64,000 bases of DNA, from the NCBI RefSeq assembly GCF_014206875.1, contig NZ_JACIJO010000002.1, forward strand, positions 806,001-870,000, read 5' to 3'. A model generated the notes under the pieces. The model searched no databases. It had not been told where the DNA came from and saw only the letters and a list, made by a program, of their open reading frames with translations. The DNA comes from Algoriphagus iocasae. Its GTDB lineage: Bacteria > Bacteroidota > Bacteroidia > Cytophagales > Cyclobacteriaceae. This document shows positions 53,853-62,571 of the stretch, one piece after another (position 1 is the first letter of the stretch; each line of letters begins with the position of its first letter). The translations under genes and the position numbers were made by a program.

Positions 53853-54899
53853 ATGTCTATTTTTCTAATTCTGGCATTCCACTTTTTTTCAATTTTTCCA
53901 AATGAAAATGATCAGTTTGATCTCAATTTAGTAACACCAAAATCAGATAGTTTACAATTTAAAAACCCCGTCTTCGAACCCGTACTCGCAGATCCTAGTG
54001 TAATCAAGGATGGAGACTACTTTTATGCATATGGGACAGAGGACAATTGGGGAGAAGAAGGAGGATACCATTTGGTGCCAGTGATTCAGTCCAAAGATTT
54101 GGTACACTGGAATGTGGTTGGAAATTCGATGGAAAAAAAGCCTAACTGGAAACCCAAAGGTGGAATTTGGGCACCGGATGTTACTAAAGTTGGTGACCGA
54201 TTTTTTATGTATTATTCCTTCTCGACCTGGGGAGATCCAAATCCTGGCATTGGCTTGGCCATAGCGGAAAAACCAACGGGCCCATTTGTCGATCAAGGCC
54301 CTGTTTTTACCTCTGAAGAAATCGGGGTAGCTAATTCAATTGACCCTTTCTATTTCGAAGAGAATGGGAATAAATATTTGATCTGGGGAAGTTTTCACGG
54401 GTTGTATCTTACACAACTTTCCTCTGATGGCAGCAAAGCGGAAGGTGAAAAAATAAAGCTTGCCGGAAATCACCTTGAAGCTGCCTATCTAATTAAAAAA
54501 GATGGCTATTTCTACCTATTTGGTTCATCAGGAACTTGTTGTGAAGGAGCAAAAAGCACCTACAAAGTCCTAGTTGGAAGATCTAAAAATCTATTTGGGC
54601 CTTATTTGGATCAAGAAGGAAATGAACTTCTGAATGGCTCAGCAGGAAGTTTGGTAGTAAAAAGTAATTCTGGAGATACGGGATATGCCGGACCAGGCCA
54701 TAACGCCGAGATTATCACAGATGATAAAGGTCAGGATTGGTTATTGTACCATGGAATGGATAAATCAAAGCCAAAACTCAATAATGGAACCAATAGAAGG
54801 GTACTTTTGATGGATCCATTAATTTGGAATGAGGGATGGCCTAGTATCAAAAACCATGTACCGAGCACCTCTATTCAGGCGGCTCCAATTTTTAATTAA
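53853..54899 (+). CDS. GH43 glycoside hydrolase (arabinanase/arabinofuranosidase type)
   Basis: This 348-residue five-bladed beta-propeller enzyme follows a short hydrophobic N-terminus (SIFLILAFHFFSIF), probably a signal peptide. The catalytic Asp is in LADPSVI, the pKa-modulating Asp in SIDPFYFEENG and the general acid Glu in HLEAAYLIKK. It is likely to act on alpha-L-arabinofuranose links in arabinan or arabinoxylan. It is the first gene of the + strand sugar locus, 24 bp before the GH127 gene. Confidence 0.9.
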   Translation: MSIFLILAFHFFSIFPNENDQFDLNLVTPKSDSLQFKNPVFEPVLADPSVIKDGDYFYAYGTEDNWGEEGGYHLVPVIQSKDLVHWNVVGNSMEKKPNWKPKGGIWAPDVTKVGDRFFMYYSFSTWGDPNPGIGLAIAEKPTGPFVDQGPVFTSEEIGVANSIDPFYFEENGNKYLIWGSFHGLYLTQLSSDGSKAEGEKIKLAGNHLEAAYLIKKDGYFYLFGSSGTCCEGAKSTYKVLVGRSKNLFGPYLDQEGNELLNGSAGSLVVKSNSGDTGYAGPGHNAEIITDDKGQDWLLYHGMDKSKPKLNNGTNRRVLLMDPLIWNEGWPSIKNHVPSTSIQAAPIFN

Positions 54900-54923
54900 G
54901 GAAAAAGGAAAGTAAAATTGGAG

Positions 54924-57071
54924 ATGTTAAAATTCAGAGGAAAATCAATTTTAGTTCTAGCCCTTTCCATTTCAGCTATAGCTTGTCAGCCTGAAAGTGA
55001 AAATGCTGAAGTGAGGTTTGTGGAGAAAATAGATTCTCAAAGCACAAACCAATATTACGTCAGTAATAGAGCTCCTTTGGTTCCCAGTGCTTTAATCAAA
55101 TTACCCGTTGGGGCTGTCAAGCCAAAAGGATTTCTAAAGGAATACCTGCTGAGGCAAAAAGAGGGATTGACCGGGAATCTGGGTCAAATTTCAGCTTGGC
55201 TCCAAAAGCAGGACAATGCCTGGCTTTCTCCAGACGGTGAGGGCGAATGGGGCTGGGAGGAAGTTCCCTACTGGTTAAAAGGATATGCCAACATCGGGTA
55301 CATTCTCGAAGACCAGAAAATGATCGATGAAGCAATGGTCTGGATTGAAGGCACATTGAATAGTCAGCGGGAAGATGGAAATTTTGGTCCAAAGCATTTC
55401 GATGGGGAAAATCAGGATTTTTGGGCGAATATGATCATGCTCTATTGTCTCCAATCCTATTACGAGCATTCGGAAGATCCACGGGTATTGGAGTTGATGA
55501 CCAATTATTTCAAGTACGAATTATCGGTTCCGGATGAGAATTTTTTAGAAGGATATTGGCAAAAGCTGCGTGGAGGGGATAATCTTCACAGCGTCATTTG
55601 GCTGTATAATCGTACTGGCGATGAGTTTTTATTGGAACTGGCAGAAAAAATCCACCGGAATACAGCCAACTGGGAAGGAAGAGATTTGCCTTTGGACCAG
55701 ATTAAGAATTATTACGAAGTTAGAGATGGAGGGGAAGTTCCTGATTGGTACAGGAATCAAGTCGATTGGCACAATGTGAATCATGCTCAGGCTTTCCGGG
55801 AACCGGCACAATATTACTTGCTGAGTAAAAATAAAGCAGACTTAAAAGCTTCCTATGAAAACTTTGAGATCATGCGCAACCATTTTGGTCAGGTGCCAGG
55901 TGGGATGTTTGGTGCAGATGAAGATGCCCGACCAGGATATGCTGATCCGAGACAGGGTGTAGAAACCTGTGGGATGGTGGAGCAGATGAACTCAGACGAG
56001 CATATGCTTCGAATAACCGGGGATCCATTTTGGGGAGATCATGCGGAAGAAGTCGCTTTCAATACCTATCCAGCGGCAGTTATGCCTGATTTTAAGGCGT
56101 TGCATTATATCACTTCGCCAAATATGGCTTTGTTGGATGCGGAAAATCATTTTCCAGGAATTGGAAATAAAGGCCCTTTCTTGATGATGAACCCCTTCAG
56201 TTCGAGATGTTGCCAGCATAATCATTCTCAGGGTTGGCCCTATTTTATAGAAAACCTTTGGATGGCTACTCCGGATAATGGAGTCGTTGCAGCGATTTAT
56301 GGAGAGAGCATTGTCAAAGTGAAAGTGGGTGACGGTACAGAAGTTCAACTGGAGGAAACAACTCATTATCCTTTTGAGGAGGAAATCCAATTTGCTGTCA
56401 GCAGCCCAAAAGATGTAGAATTTCCACTTTATCTTCGAATTCCTGCTTGGACGAATGGAGCAAGTATCAAAATCAATGGGGAATTGGTGAAGTCAGATCT
56501 TTCTGGAATAGGCTTTGCCAAAATCCAAAGAACCTGGAAAAACGGAGACTTGATTTCCCTCACTTTGCCAATGGAAGTCCAAACGAAACGCTGGGAAAAA
56601 AATAACAATAGCTTGAGCATCAGCCGAGGACCTTTGACTTATTCTTTGAAGATCCGTGAAAAATACCTGAAGAAAGACAGTGATGAAACTGCGATTTCAG
56701 ATTCTAAATGGCAAAAGGGTGTGGATACAAAAAAATGGCCTTCTTGGGAAGTTCATCCGGTTACAGACTGGAATTATAGCATTTTGGTGGATGAAAATGA
56801 TCCTGCTTCTTCCGTGGAAGTTATGATGGGAAAATGGCCAAAATCAGACTTCCCTTTTACTTTGGAAGAAGTTCCGATTAAAATGGTCGTAAAAGCCCAA
56901 CAAATTCCTGAATGGCAATTTGATGAATATGGCTTGGTGGGTGAATTGAAAGACCTGCCAAAAACTTCCGATCAACCCATCGTCGATGTGACTTTGATCC
57001 CTATGGGAGCAGCAAGGTTACGGATTACAGCTTTTCCAGAATTAACTACTAACCCCAAAATCGATGAATAA
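54924..57071 (+). CDS. GH127-type beta-L-arabinofuranosidase (DUF1680) lipoprotein
   Basis: I use the ATG at 54924 rather than the TTG at 54918; it gives 715 residues with a lipoprotein signal (lipobox AIAC, Cys21). GH127 enzymes are retaining cysteine glycosidases. The zinc/active-site set is complete: Glu347 and Cys349 in VETCGMVEQ and the Cys429-Cys430 pair in SSRCCQHNH, spaced as in the Bifidobacterium enzyme HypBA1. The second half is a beta-sandwich region. It removes beta-L-arabinofuranose. It overlaps the next gene by 8 bp. Confidence 0.9.
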   Translation: MLKFRGKSILVLALSISAIACQPESENAEVRFVEKIDSQSTNQYYVSNRAPLVPSALIKLPVGAVKPKGFLKEYLLRQKEGLTGNLGQISAWLQKQDNAWLSPDGEGEWGWEEVPYWLKGYANIGYILEDQKMIDEAMVWIEGTLNSQREDGNFGPKHFDGENQDFWANMIMLYCLQSYYEHSEDPRVLELMTNYFKYELSVPDENFLEGYWQKLRGGDNLHSVIWLYNRTGDEFLLELAEKIHRNTANWEGRDLPLDQIKNYYEVRDGGEVPDWYRNQVDWHNVNHAQAFREPAQYYLLSKNKADLKASYENFEIMRNHFGQVPGGMFGADEDARPGYADPRQGVETCGMVEQMNSDEHMLRITGDPFWGDHAEEVAFNTYPAAVMPDFKALHYITSPNMALLDAENHFPGIGNKGPFLMMNPFSSRCCQHNHSQGWPYFIENLWMATPDNGVVAAIYGESIVKVKVGDGTEVQLEETTHYPFEEEIQFAVSSPKDVEFPLYLRIPAWTNGASIKINGELVKSDLSGIGFAKIQRTWKNGDLISLTLPMEVQTKRWEKNNNSLSISRGPLTYSLKIREKYLKKDSDETAISDSKWQKGVDTKKWPSWEVHPVTDWNYSILVDENDPASSVEVMMGKWPKSDFPFTLEEVPIKMVVKAQQIPEWQFDEYGLVGELKDLPKTSDQPIVDVTLIPMGAARLRITAFPELTTNPKIDE

Positions 57072-58611
57072 ACGATTGAACATCGTTGGTTTTATTTGCA
57101 TGCTATGCTTGATTGGAGGATTTTCCACAAGTAGTATTGCACAAAAGAGTTCTTTTGAAAACCCAGTTTTGGCAGGTGATCGTCCGGATCCCACTGTCGT
57201 AAAAATCGGGAATTATTACTACGCTTCTGCCACTTCCAATGAATGGGCACCACTTTTTCCGATTTTCAAATCCAAAGATCTAATCAATTGGGAGTTGGTG
57301 AATTATGTTTTCCCAGATGGAGCACCGGATTGGGCAAGAAATAACTTTTGGGCCCCAGAGCTTGCTTATGATGAAAAGCAGAAGAAAATCTATGCCTATT
57401 ACACGGCTCGGGATAAGGAAAGTAACAGACTGAGTGTGGCTGTTGCAAGTGCTGCTACGCCAGAAAGTAAATTCACTGATCATGGTCCTTTGGTGGCTCA
57501 GGAATATGGTTCTATAGATGCATTCGAAACTCGGGATGAAAACGGCAAACTCTTTTTACTTTGGAAAGAAGACGGAAATAGCAAAGGACAAAAGACCCCG
57601 ATTTGGGCTCAGGAAATAAATGAAGATCGGACAGCCTTAGTGGGTGAAAAGCATGAGCTGTTTCATAATGATCAGGAATGGGAAGGTGGTTTAGTGGAAG
57701 GAATAGCAATTTTCCGAAAAAACGGATATTTCTATGCGACCTATTCTGCTCGGGGATGCTGCGAAATCACCTGCGATTATGTGACAGGCGTGGCTAGAAG
57801 TAAATCACTTTTGGGTCCCTGGGAAAAGTATGATATGAATCCTGTCATCCGTGACAACGAAAGTTGGAAATGTCCTGGACATGGCACTGTAGTAGAAAAA
57901 GATGGGGAGCTTTGGTTGCTTAATCATGCTTACAATCAGGAGGGAAGTGTCTATGTAGGAAGACAGGGAGTCCTTCAAAAAGTGGAATGGACAGACGATT
58001 TGTGGCCGGTTTTTTCTAACGATGAGGCTTATACGAGAAGTAAAGCCTCTCTCGACTTCACAGATAATTTTAAAAAGAGATTGGATCCTGTTTGGCAGTG
58101 GAGAGTGACTCAGGACATTCAATATGAAACAGGAAAAGATGGGCTGAAACTTCAAGCTTCTGAAGAAAATGAAACCTTGGGCACTTTGCTTGTGCAGGGT
58201 ACTAAATCCCTTAATTATCGTTATGAGGCAATTGTGGTTCCTGTATCTAATGTGGAAGCAGGATTAGCTGTCATCGGAGGAGCAAATAATGGATTTGGAG
58301 CTCCAGTGGCTGGGATGGGAATTTCTGTTGAAGGAAATGAAGTGACCCTTTGGGAAACCATCAATCAGAAAACCAAAACAATTGCTACCCAAACAATCCC
58401 TGATGCTAAGGAAGTGAAATTGATTTTGGAGATGAAAGATGGCTATAAAATGAGTACTTCCGTGGATGTAGACGGTAAATCCATTCAAGTAGGAGAAGTC
58501 CAAGACGTAAAGCATTTGGTTCCTTGGGGAATGGGATTCCGACTGGGTATGGTCGCCAAAGGTGACAAAAGTTCCTATGCCCATTTTAAAGAAGTGACGA
58601 TTTCTAACTAA
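57064..58611 (+). CDS. GH43 glycoside hydrolase with C-terminal beta-sandwich
   Basis: This 515-residue secreted enzyme (signal peptide IVGFICMLCLIGGFSTSSIAQ) has an N-terminal GH43 propeller with catalytic Asp in DRPDPTVVKIG, a second Asp in DAFETRDENG and the acid Glu in LVEGIAIFRKNGYFY. The last about 180 residues form a concanavalin-like beta-sandwich (YRYEAIVVPVSNVEAGLAV). Specificity is likely alpha-L-arabinofuranosidase or beta-xylosidase. It overlaps GH127 by 8 bp, indicating tight co-translation. Confidence 0.9.
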   Translation: MNKRLNIVGFICMLCLIGGFSTSSIAQKSSFENPVLAGDRPDPTVVKIGNYYYASATSNEWAPLFPIFKSKDLINWELVNYVFPDGAPDWARNNFWAPELAYDEKQKKIYAYYTARDKESNRLSVAVASAATPESKFTDHGPLVAQEYGSIDAFETRDENGKLFLLWKEDGNSKGQKTPIWAQEINEDRTALVGEKHELFHNDQEWEGGLVEGIAIFRKNGYFYATYSARGCCEITCDYVTGVARSKSLLGPWEKYDMNPVIRDNESWKCPGHGTVVEKDGELWLLNHAYNQEGSVYVGRQGVLQKVEWTDDLWPVFSNDEAYTRSKASLDFTDNFKKRLDPVWQWRVTQDIQYETGKDGLKLQASEENETLGTLLVQGTKSLNYRYEAIVVPVSNVEAGLAVIGGANNGFGAPVAGMGISVEGNEVTLWETINQKTKTIATQTIPDAKEVKLILEMKDGYKMSTSVDVDGKSIQVGEVQDVKHLVPWGMGFRLGMVAKGDKSSYAHFKEVTISN

Positions 58612-58675
58612 GACAATTCTTGCTAGAAATCTATTGATAAGAAAAAATTATACATGTTTGATAACCGATAGACCT

Positions 58676-60529
58676 ATGAAAAAAACATTAATTTTTGGTG
58701 CATGTCTGCTTTTTACCCAGCAGGTTGCTACTGCACAAACGAGCGCGTACAAACCCGTGGAAGGGAAAATCATGTCCGAATGGGCAGCAACCGTAACCCC
58801 AGAAAACGTCCATCAAGAATATCCAAGACCACAGATGACCCGATCCAATTGGGTAAACTTAAATGGGCTTTGGGATTACGCCATCCAGGCAAAGGGAGGT
58901 GCAGCTCCAAGCGAATTTGATGGGGAGATTTTAGTGCCTTTTGCTGTGGAATCAGCTCTTTCTGGAGTTGGTAAAACTGTAGGAAAAGACAACGAATTAT
59001 GGTATCATACCAGCTTTGCAACGCCAAAAAAAGGAAGCAAGGATAAAGTATTATTGCATTTTGTGGCTTCTGACTGGGAAACCGAAGTCTTTGTCAATGG
59101 TCAGTCTGTGGGAGTTCACAAAGGAGGATATGATCCTTTTGAATTTGATGTCACTTCTGCTTTGAAGTCCGGTAAAAGCCAAACTCTGGAAGTAAGAATC
59201 TGGGATCCAAGTGACGAAGGACCTCAGCCAAGAGGAAAGCAAATCAACAATCCTCATGGAATCTGGTACACTCCGGTGACGGGGATTTGGCAAACGGTAT
59301 GGATGGAAACTGTTCCAGCAAGTTATATTTCCGACATCCGAAATTCTTCAGACATCCAGGCGAAGCAGATCATTGTTAGCCCAGAAGTTAGAGGATCTCA
59401 GGAAGGACAGCAGGTAAAAGTTTCAGCTTGGAAAGATGGAACAATGCTGGCTGAGCAAACTATCAGCCCTAGCGGAACAGCGAAATTGACGATTGCCAAT
59501 GCAGAACTTTGGGAGCCTGGAAATCCTGTTTTGTATGATCTAAAAGTAGAATTGATCAATGGAAAGAAAGTGCTGGATGAAGTAGGAAGCTACGCAGCAC
59601 TTCGTGAAATTAAGAAGGCTCTGGATGCCAATGGAATCCAGAGAATGATGCTTAATGGAAAGTTTTTATTCCAATATGGTCCTTTGGATCAAGGTTGGTG
59701 GCCAGATGGTTTGTACACTGCTCCATCTGAGGAGGCCATGGTTTTTGACATCGCAAAGACTCAGGAAATGGGCTTTAACATGATCAGAAAGCATGTGAAA
59801 GTGGAGCCGGCAAGATGGTATTATGCCTGTGATAAAATGGGAATGTTGGTTTGGCAGGATATGCCAAGTGGTGATATGGGCAATGGATGGGAAATGAAGT
59901 TGGCAGTGCTGGGAAGCCAAAGTGATCGTGATAGAACGCCAGAGTCGGAGGCGATTTACAGAGAAGAGTGGAAAGAGATTATGGATGATTTTTACAATTT
60001 CCCTTCTATCGTAGTTTGGGTTCCATTTAATGAAGCTTGGGGTCAGTTCAAGACCAAGGAAATCACAGAATGGACTGAGAAGCGTGATCCAAGTAGATTG
60101 GTCAACTCAGCAAGTGGTGGAAACTTCGAAATGGAAGGCACCAAAATCACTGGAGATATCATCGATTTACACAATTATCCAGATGCAAAAATGCCGGCAC
60201 CAGGAATTTATGGCAAAGACAATATCTTGGTTTTGGGAGAATTTGGAGGTTTAGGCCTACCGGTTGATGGGCATGTTTGGCAGCAAAAAGACAACTGGGG
60301 TTACCAAAGCTTCAAGAACGAAACGGAGCTTTTGGCAAAGTATTCCCAACTGATGAGCAGAATGGAAGAGCTAATCGAAGCTGGACTTTCGGCAGCCGTT
60401 TATACCCAAACCACGGACGTGGAGATAGAAACGAATGGATTGATGACCTATGATCGTAAAATCATCAAGATGAAAGCGGCCGAATTAAAACCTTTGCACG
60501 ATAAACTTTATAAGGTTTCGGTTAAATAA
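58676..60529 (+). CDS. GH2-family beta-glycosidase
   Basis: The ATG at 58676 gives 617 residues with a signal peptide (MKKTLIFGACLLFTQQVATA); the upstream ATG at 58634 adds an unlikely tail. The domains are a jelly-roll (about 40-200), an Ig-like sandwich and a TIM barrel (about 290-600). The acid/base is Glu453 in PFNEAWGQF and the nucleophile Glu522 in LGEFGGLG. Likely a beta-galactosidase or similar exo-enzyme that removes terminal sugars from the same glycan. It follows GH43 by 64 bp. Confidence 0.92.
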   Translation: MKKTLIFGACLLFTQQVATAQTSAYKPVEGKIMSEWAATVTPENVHQEYPRPQMTRSNWVNLNGLWDYAIQAKGGAAPSEFDGEILVPFAVESALSGVGKTVGKDNELWYHTSFATPKKGSKDKVLLHFVASDWETEVFVNGQSVGVHKGGYDPFEFDVTSALKSGKSQTLEVRIWDPSDEGPQPRGKQINNPHGIWYTPVTGIWQTVWMETVPASYISDIRNSSDIQAKQIIVSPEVRGSQEGQQVKVSAWKDGTMLAEQTISPSGTAKLTIANAELWEPGNPVLYDLKVELINGKKVLDEVGSYAALREIKKALDANGIQRMMLNGKFLFQYGPLDQGWWPDGLYTAPSEEAMVFDIAKTQEMGFNMIRKHVKVEPARWYYACDKMGMLVWQDMPSGDMGNGWEMKLAVLGSQSDRDRTPESEAIYREEWKEIMDDFYNFPSIVVWVPFNEAWGQFKTKEITEWTEKRDPSRLVNSASGGNFEMEGTKITGDIIDLHNYPDAKMPAPGIYGKDNILVLGEFGGLGLPVDGHVWQQKDNWGYQSFKNETELLAKYSQLMSRMEELIEAGLSAAVYTQTTDVEIETNGLMTYDRKIIKMKAAELKPLHDKLYKVSVK

Positions 60530-60544
60530 ATCAGGTAAATTGAG

Positions 60545-60595
60545 ATCTGTCGGGTAGCAAATGATTTTTCTACCTGGCAGATTTTCTTTGTTTTA
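60545..60595 (+). terminator. Intrinsic terminator between GH2 and galM
   Basis: ATCTGTCGGGTAG pairs with CTACCTGGCAGAT (13 positions, two of them G-U) around a 12-base loop, followed by TTTTCTTTGTTTT. It would reduce read-through into galM. Confidence 0.7.
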
Positions 60596-60614
60596 GATAC
60601 TAGCCACCAAATCG

Positions 60615-61736
60615 ATGAAAAATACAATCCAAATATTCTGCCTGAGCTGCTTGATTCTTATGTTTGCATGCGCTCAAAAAAAACAAAACGAAACACCTAT
60701 AGAAACCATGACCAAGGAAGCAAGCCCTTATCAGATTTTGACTTTGACCAATAGCAATGGCATGAAAATGACCGTAACCAATCTTGGAGCAAGAGTGATG
60801 ACACTTTTGGTGCCGGATAAGGATGGGAAACTTTTGGATGTCGTTTTAGGATTTGACACTCCTGCGGAATACCTGACTTCACCGGAGCCATTCTTCGGAA
60901 CTGCCGTAGGTAGATATGGAAATAGAATTGCCAAAGGGAAATTCGAATTGGATGGTCAGTCTTACTCTTTGGCCTTAAACAATGGTGCAAATTCCCTTCA
61001 TGGTGGGCCAGGTGGGTTTCATAATGTCATCTGGAACGTCGAAGAAGCGGATGATTCTCACATTGTATTTACTTACTTGTCAAAAGACGGAGAGGAAGGT
61101 TTCCCGGGAAATCTAAACGTAAAAATGACTTATTTTCTGACTGATGAGAATGAATTTAAGATCACCTATGAAGCAGAAACTGATAAAGCTACTCCGATAA
61201 ATTTAACGCATCACTCATTCTTCAATCTCAATGGGGAAGGCAGCGGAGATGTTTTAGGTCAGGAGCTTCAGTTGATGGCCGATCAATTCACTCCTGTGGA
61301 TAGTACTTTAATTCCTTTGGGCGAAAATGTCCCAGTAGCAGGAACGCCATTTGATTTCACCGAATCTAAACCTATCGGAAAAGATATCAATCAGGAAAAT
61401 GAGCAATTGAAATTCGGTGGTGGTTTTGACCACAACTGGGTTTTGAATAAAAAGGAGCAAGGAGCATTGGAATTAGCAGCTGTTGCCTATTCACCAGCTT
61501 CTGGGATCGAGATGGAAGTGTACACCACCGAGCCGGGCATTCAGTTTTATGCAGGTAATTTCCTCGATGGAACAGCGAAAGGAAAAGGTGGAAAAGCGTA
61601 TGAGTATAGATCTGCATTTTGTCTTGAAACTCAGCATTTCCCAGATTCTCCAAATCAGCCTAATTTCCCATCTACGATTTTAAGACCTGGGGAGAAATAT
61701 GAACAAACTTGTATTTATAAGTTTGACACGAAGTAA
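60615..61736 (+). CDS. galM: Aldose 1-epimerase lipoprotein
   Basis: This 373-residue mutarotase has a lipoprotein signal with lipobox LMFAC (Cys19) and would interconvert alpha and beta anomers of released sugars. The catalytic His is in INLTHHSFFNLNG and the catalytic Glu in AFCLETQHFPDSPN; FFGTAVGRYGNRIAKG is the conserved N-terminal block. Export is unusual for classical cytosolic GalM but common in Bacteroidota glycan loci. It is the last gene of the locus and is followed by a strong terminator. Confidence 0.93.
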   Translation: MKNTIQIFCLSCLILMFACAQKKQNETPIETMTKEASPYQILTLTNSNGMKMTVTNLGARVMTLLVPDKDGKLLDVVLGFDTPAEYLTSPEPFFGTAVGRYGNRIAKGKFELDGQSYSLALNNGANSLHGGPGGFHNVIWNVEEADDSHIVFTYLSKDGEEGFPGNLNVKMTYFLTDENEFKITYEAETDKATPINLTHHSFFNLNGEGSGDVLGQELQLMADQFTPVDSTLIPLGENVPVAGTPFDFTESKPIGKDINQENEQLKFGGGFDHNWVLNKKEQGALELAAVAYSPASGIEMEVYTTEPGIQFYAGNFLDGTAKGKGGKAYEYRSAFCLETQHFPDSPNQPNFPSTILRPGEKYEQTCIYKFDTK

Positions 61737-61789
61737 TTATTCGCTTAGCTGGAAATTAAAAACCAGTTAAGGTGAAAACTTAATGAAAA

Positions 61790-61830
61790 CAGCCAGCTGA
61801 AATTTAAAGATTCGGCTGGCTGTTTTTTTT
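61790..61830 (+). terminator. Strong intrinsic terminator of the arabinose locus
   Basis: CAGCCAGC pairs perfectly with GCTGGCTG around a 17-base loop, followed by eight U (61823-61830). Confidence 0.9.
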
Positions 61831-61845
61831 CTGAAAGCTAAATAT

Positions 61846-61888
61846 CCCGCAGATTCCCGCAGAAAAAGAACGCAGATTCCCGCAGATT
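61846..61888. repeat. Tandem CGCAGA-unit repeat after the galM terminator
   Basis: Two identical 16-mers CGCAGATTCCCGCAGA lie at 61848-61863 and 61871-61886, giving CGCAGA units starting at 61848, 61858, 61871 and 61881. The segment is intergenic and not part of a reading frame I would call. It looks like a dispersed Bacteroidota intergenic repeat. Confidence 0.6.
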
Positions 61889-61946
61889 GGGTTCAGGGGA
61901 AATGTTTCTTTCATCCCTGTTTGTGATGTCCTATTTCATCCCTGTT

Positions 61947-62570
61947 TTATCGGTCATTCCAACCTTTACCTTCAAAAATCTTTTGCATGGTTTTTTCTAT
62001 TCTGGAAATCCGGGTGGAGGATTGTTTTGCTTGGGAAAAATAAATGTTATAGCCACGTTGTCGGCCTGGTGTCAAGGCCTCAAAAGCAGCTTTGAAAGAC
62101 GGATCATCTTCCAGTTTTTGCTGAAGTTCCTCAACCAATTCCAAATCCGTGCTTTTCTTAAACTCCACTTTAAGTCCGGCTTTTTCTACTTCAATGGCCT
62201 CGAAAATAGATGCCCTGATATCTTCCTCAAGCTTCAGGATTTCTTTCGCATCAGTAATTTTTATTAATCTGGCAGCTTGCGAATTTTCACCAGGTTTGGT
62301 CAGGAATTTTTTTGGGTCTTGAAGCAAAGATCCTTTGAAGAAACTGATGGAACAGTAATTTTTGAAGGCGCTTAAAATCAAAACGTTTGCGCCGTTCAGG
62401 GCATAGCAAGGAACTCCCCATTTACATTCCTCTTGCAGTCCTGTTTGAAGGATGATCTTTCTCAATTGAGCAAGTTCATTAGCCCAGGAATGCACTTTAC
62501 ATTCAGTTGTGCCACCCAAAGGACATCTTCCGCAACCTTCCAAAAAGTAATTTTCTACACTGGTATTCAT
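61947..62570 (-). CDS. YdeI/DUF1801-like protein
   Basis: I use the ATG at 62570, 1 bp after the upstream stop (207 residues); an ATG at 62591 is possible. The N-terminal half has a DUF1801-like fold (ECKWGVPCYALNGANVLILSAFKNYCSISFFKG), and the C-terminal part has the YdeI-type block ALTPGRQRGYNIYFSQAKQSSTRISRIEK. The N-terminal cysteines CGRCP could bind a metal. Function is not established. It is read after the serine hydrolase on the same strand. Confidence 0.82.
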   Translation of the reverse strand: MNTSVENYFLEGCGRCPLGGTTECKVHSWANELAQLRKIILQTGLQEECKWGVPCYALNGANVLILSAFKNYCSISFFKGSLLQDPKKFLTKPGENSQAARLIKITDAKEILKLEEDIRASIFEAIEVEKAGLKVEFKKSTDLELVEELQQKLEDDPSFKAAFEALTPGRQRGYNIYFSQAKQSSTRISRIEKTMQKIFEGKGWNDR

Positions 62571-62571
62571 T

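Noticed and set aside
53674..53868. 64-codon frame upstream of the GH43 gene
   Set aside because: It overlaps the GH43 start and has no recognisable family; hydrophobicity alone is weak evidence.
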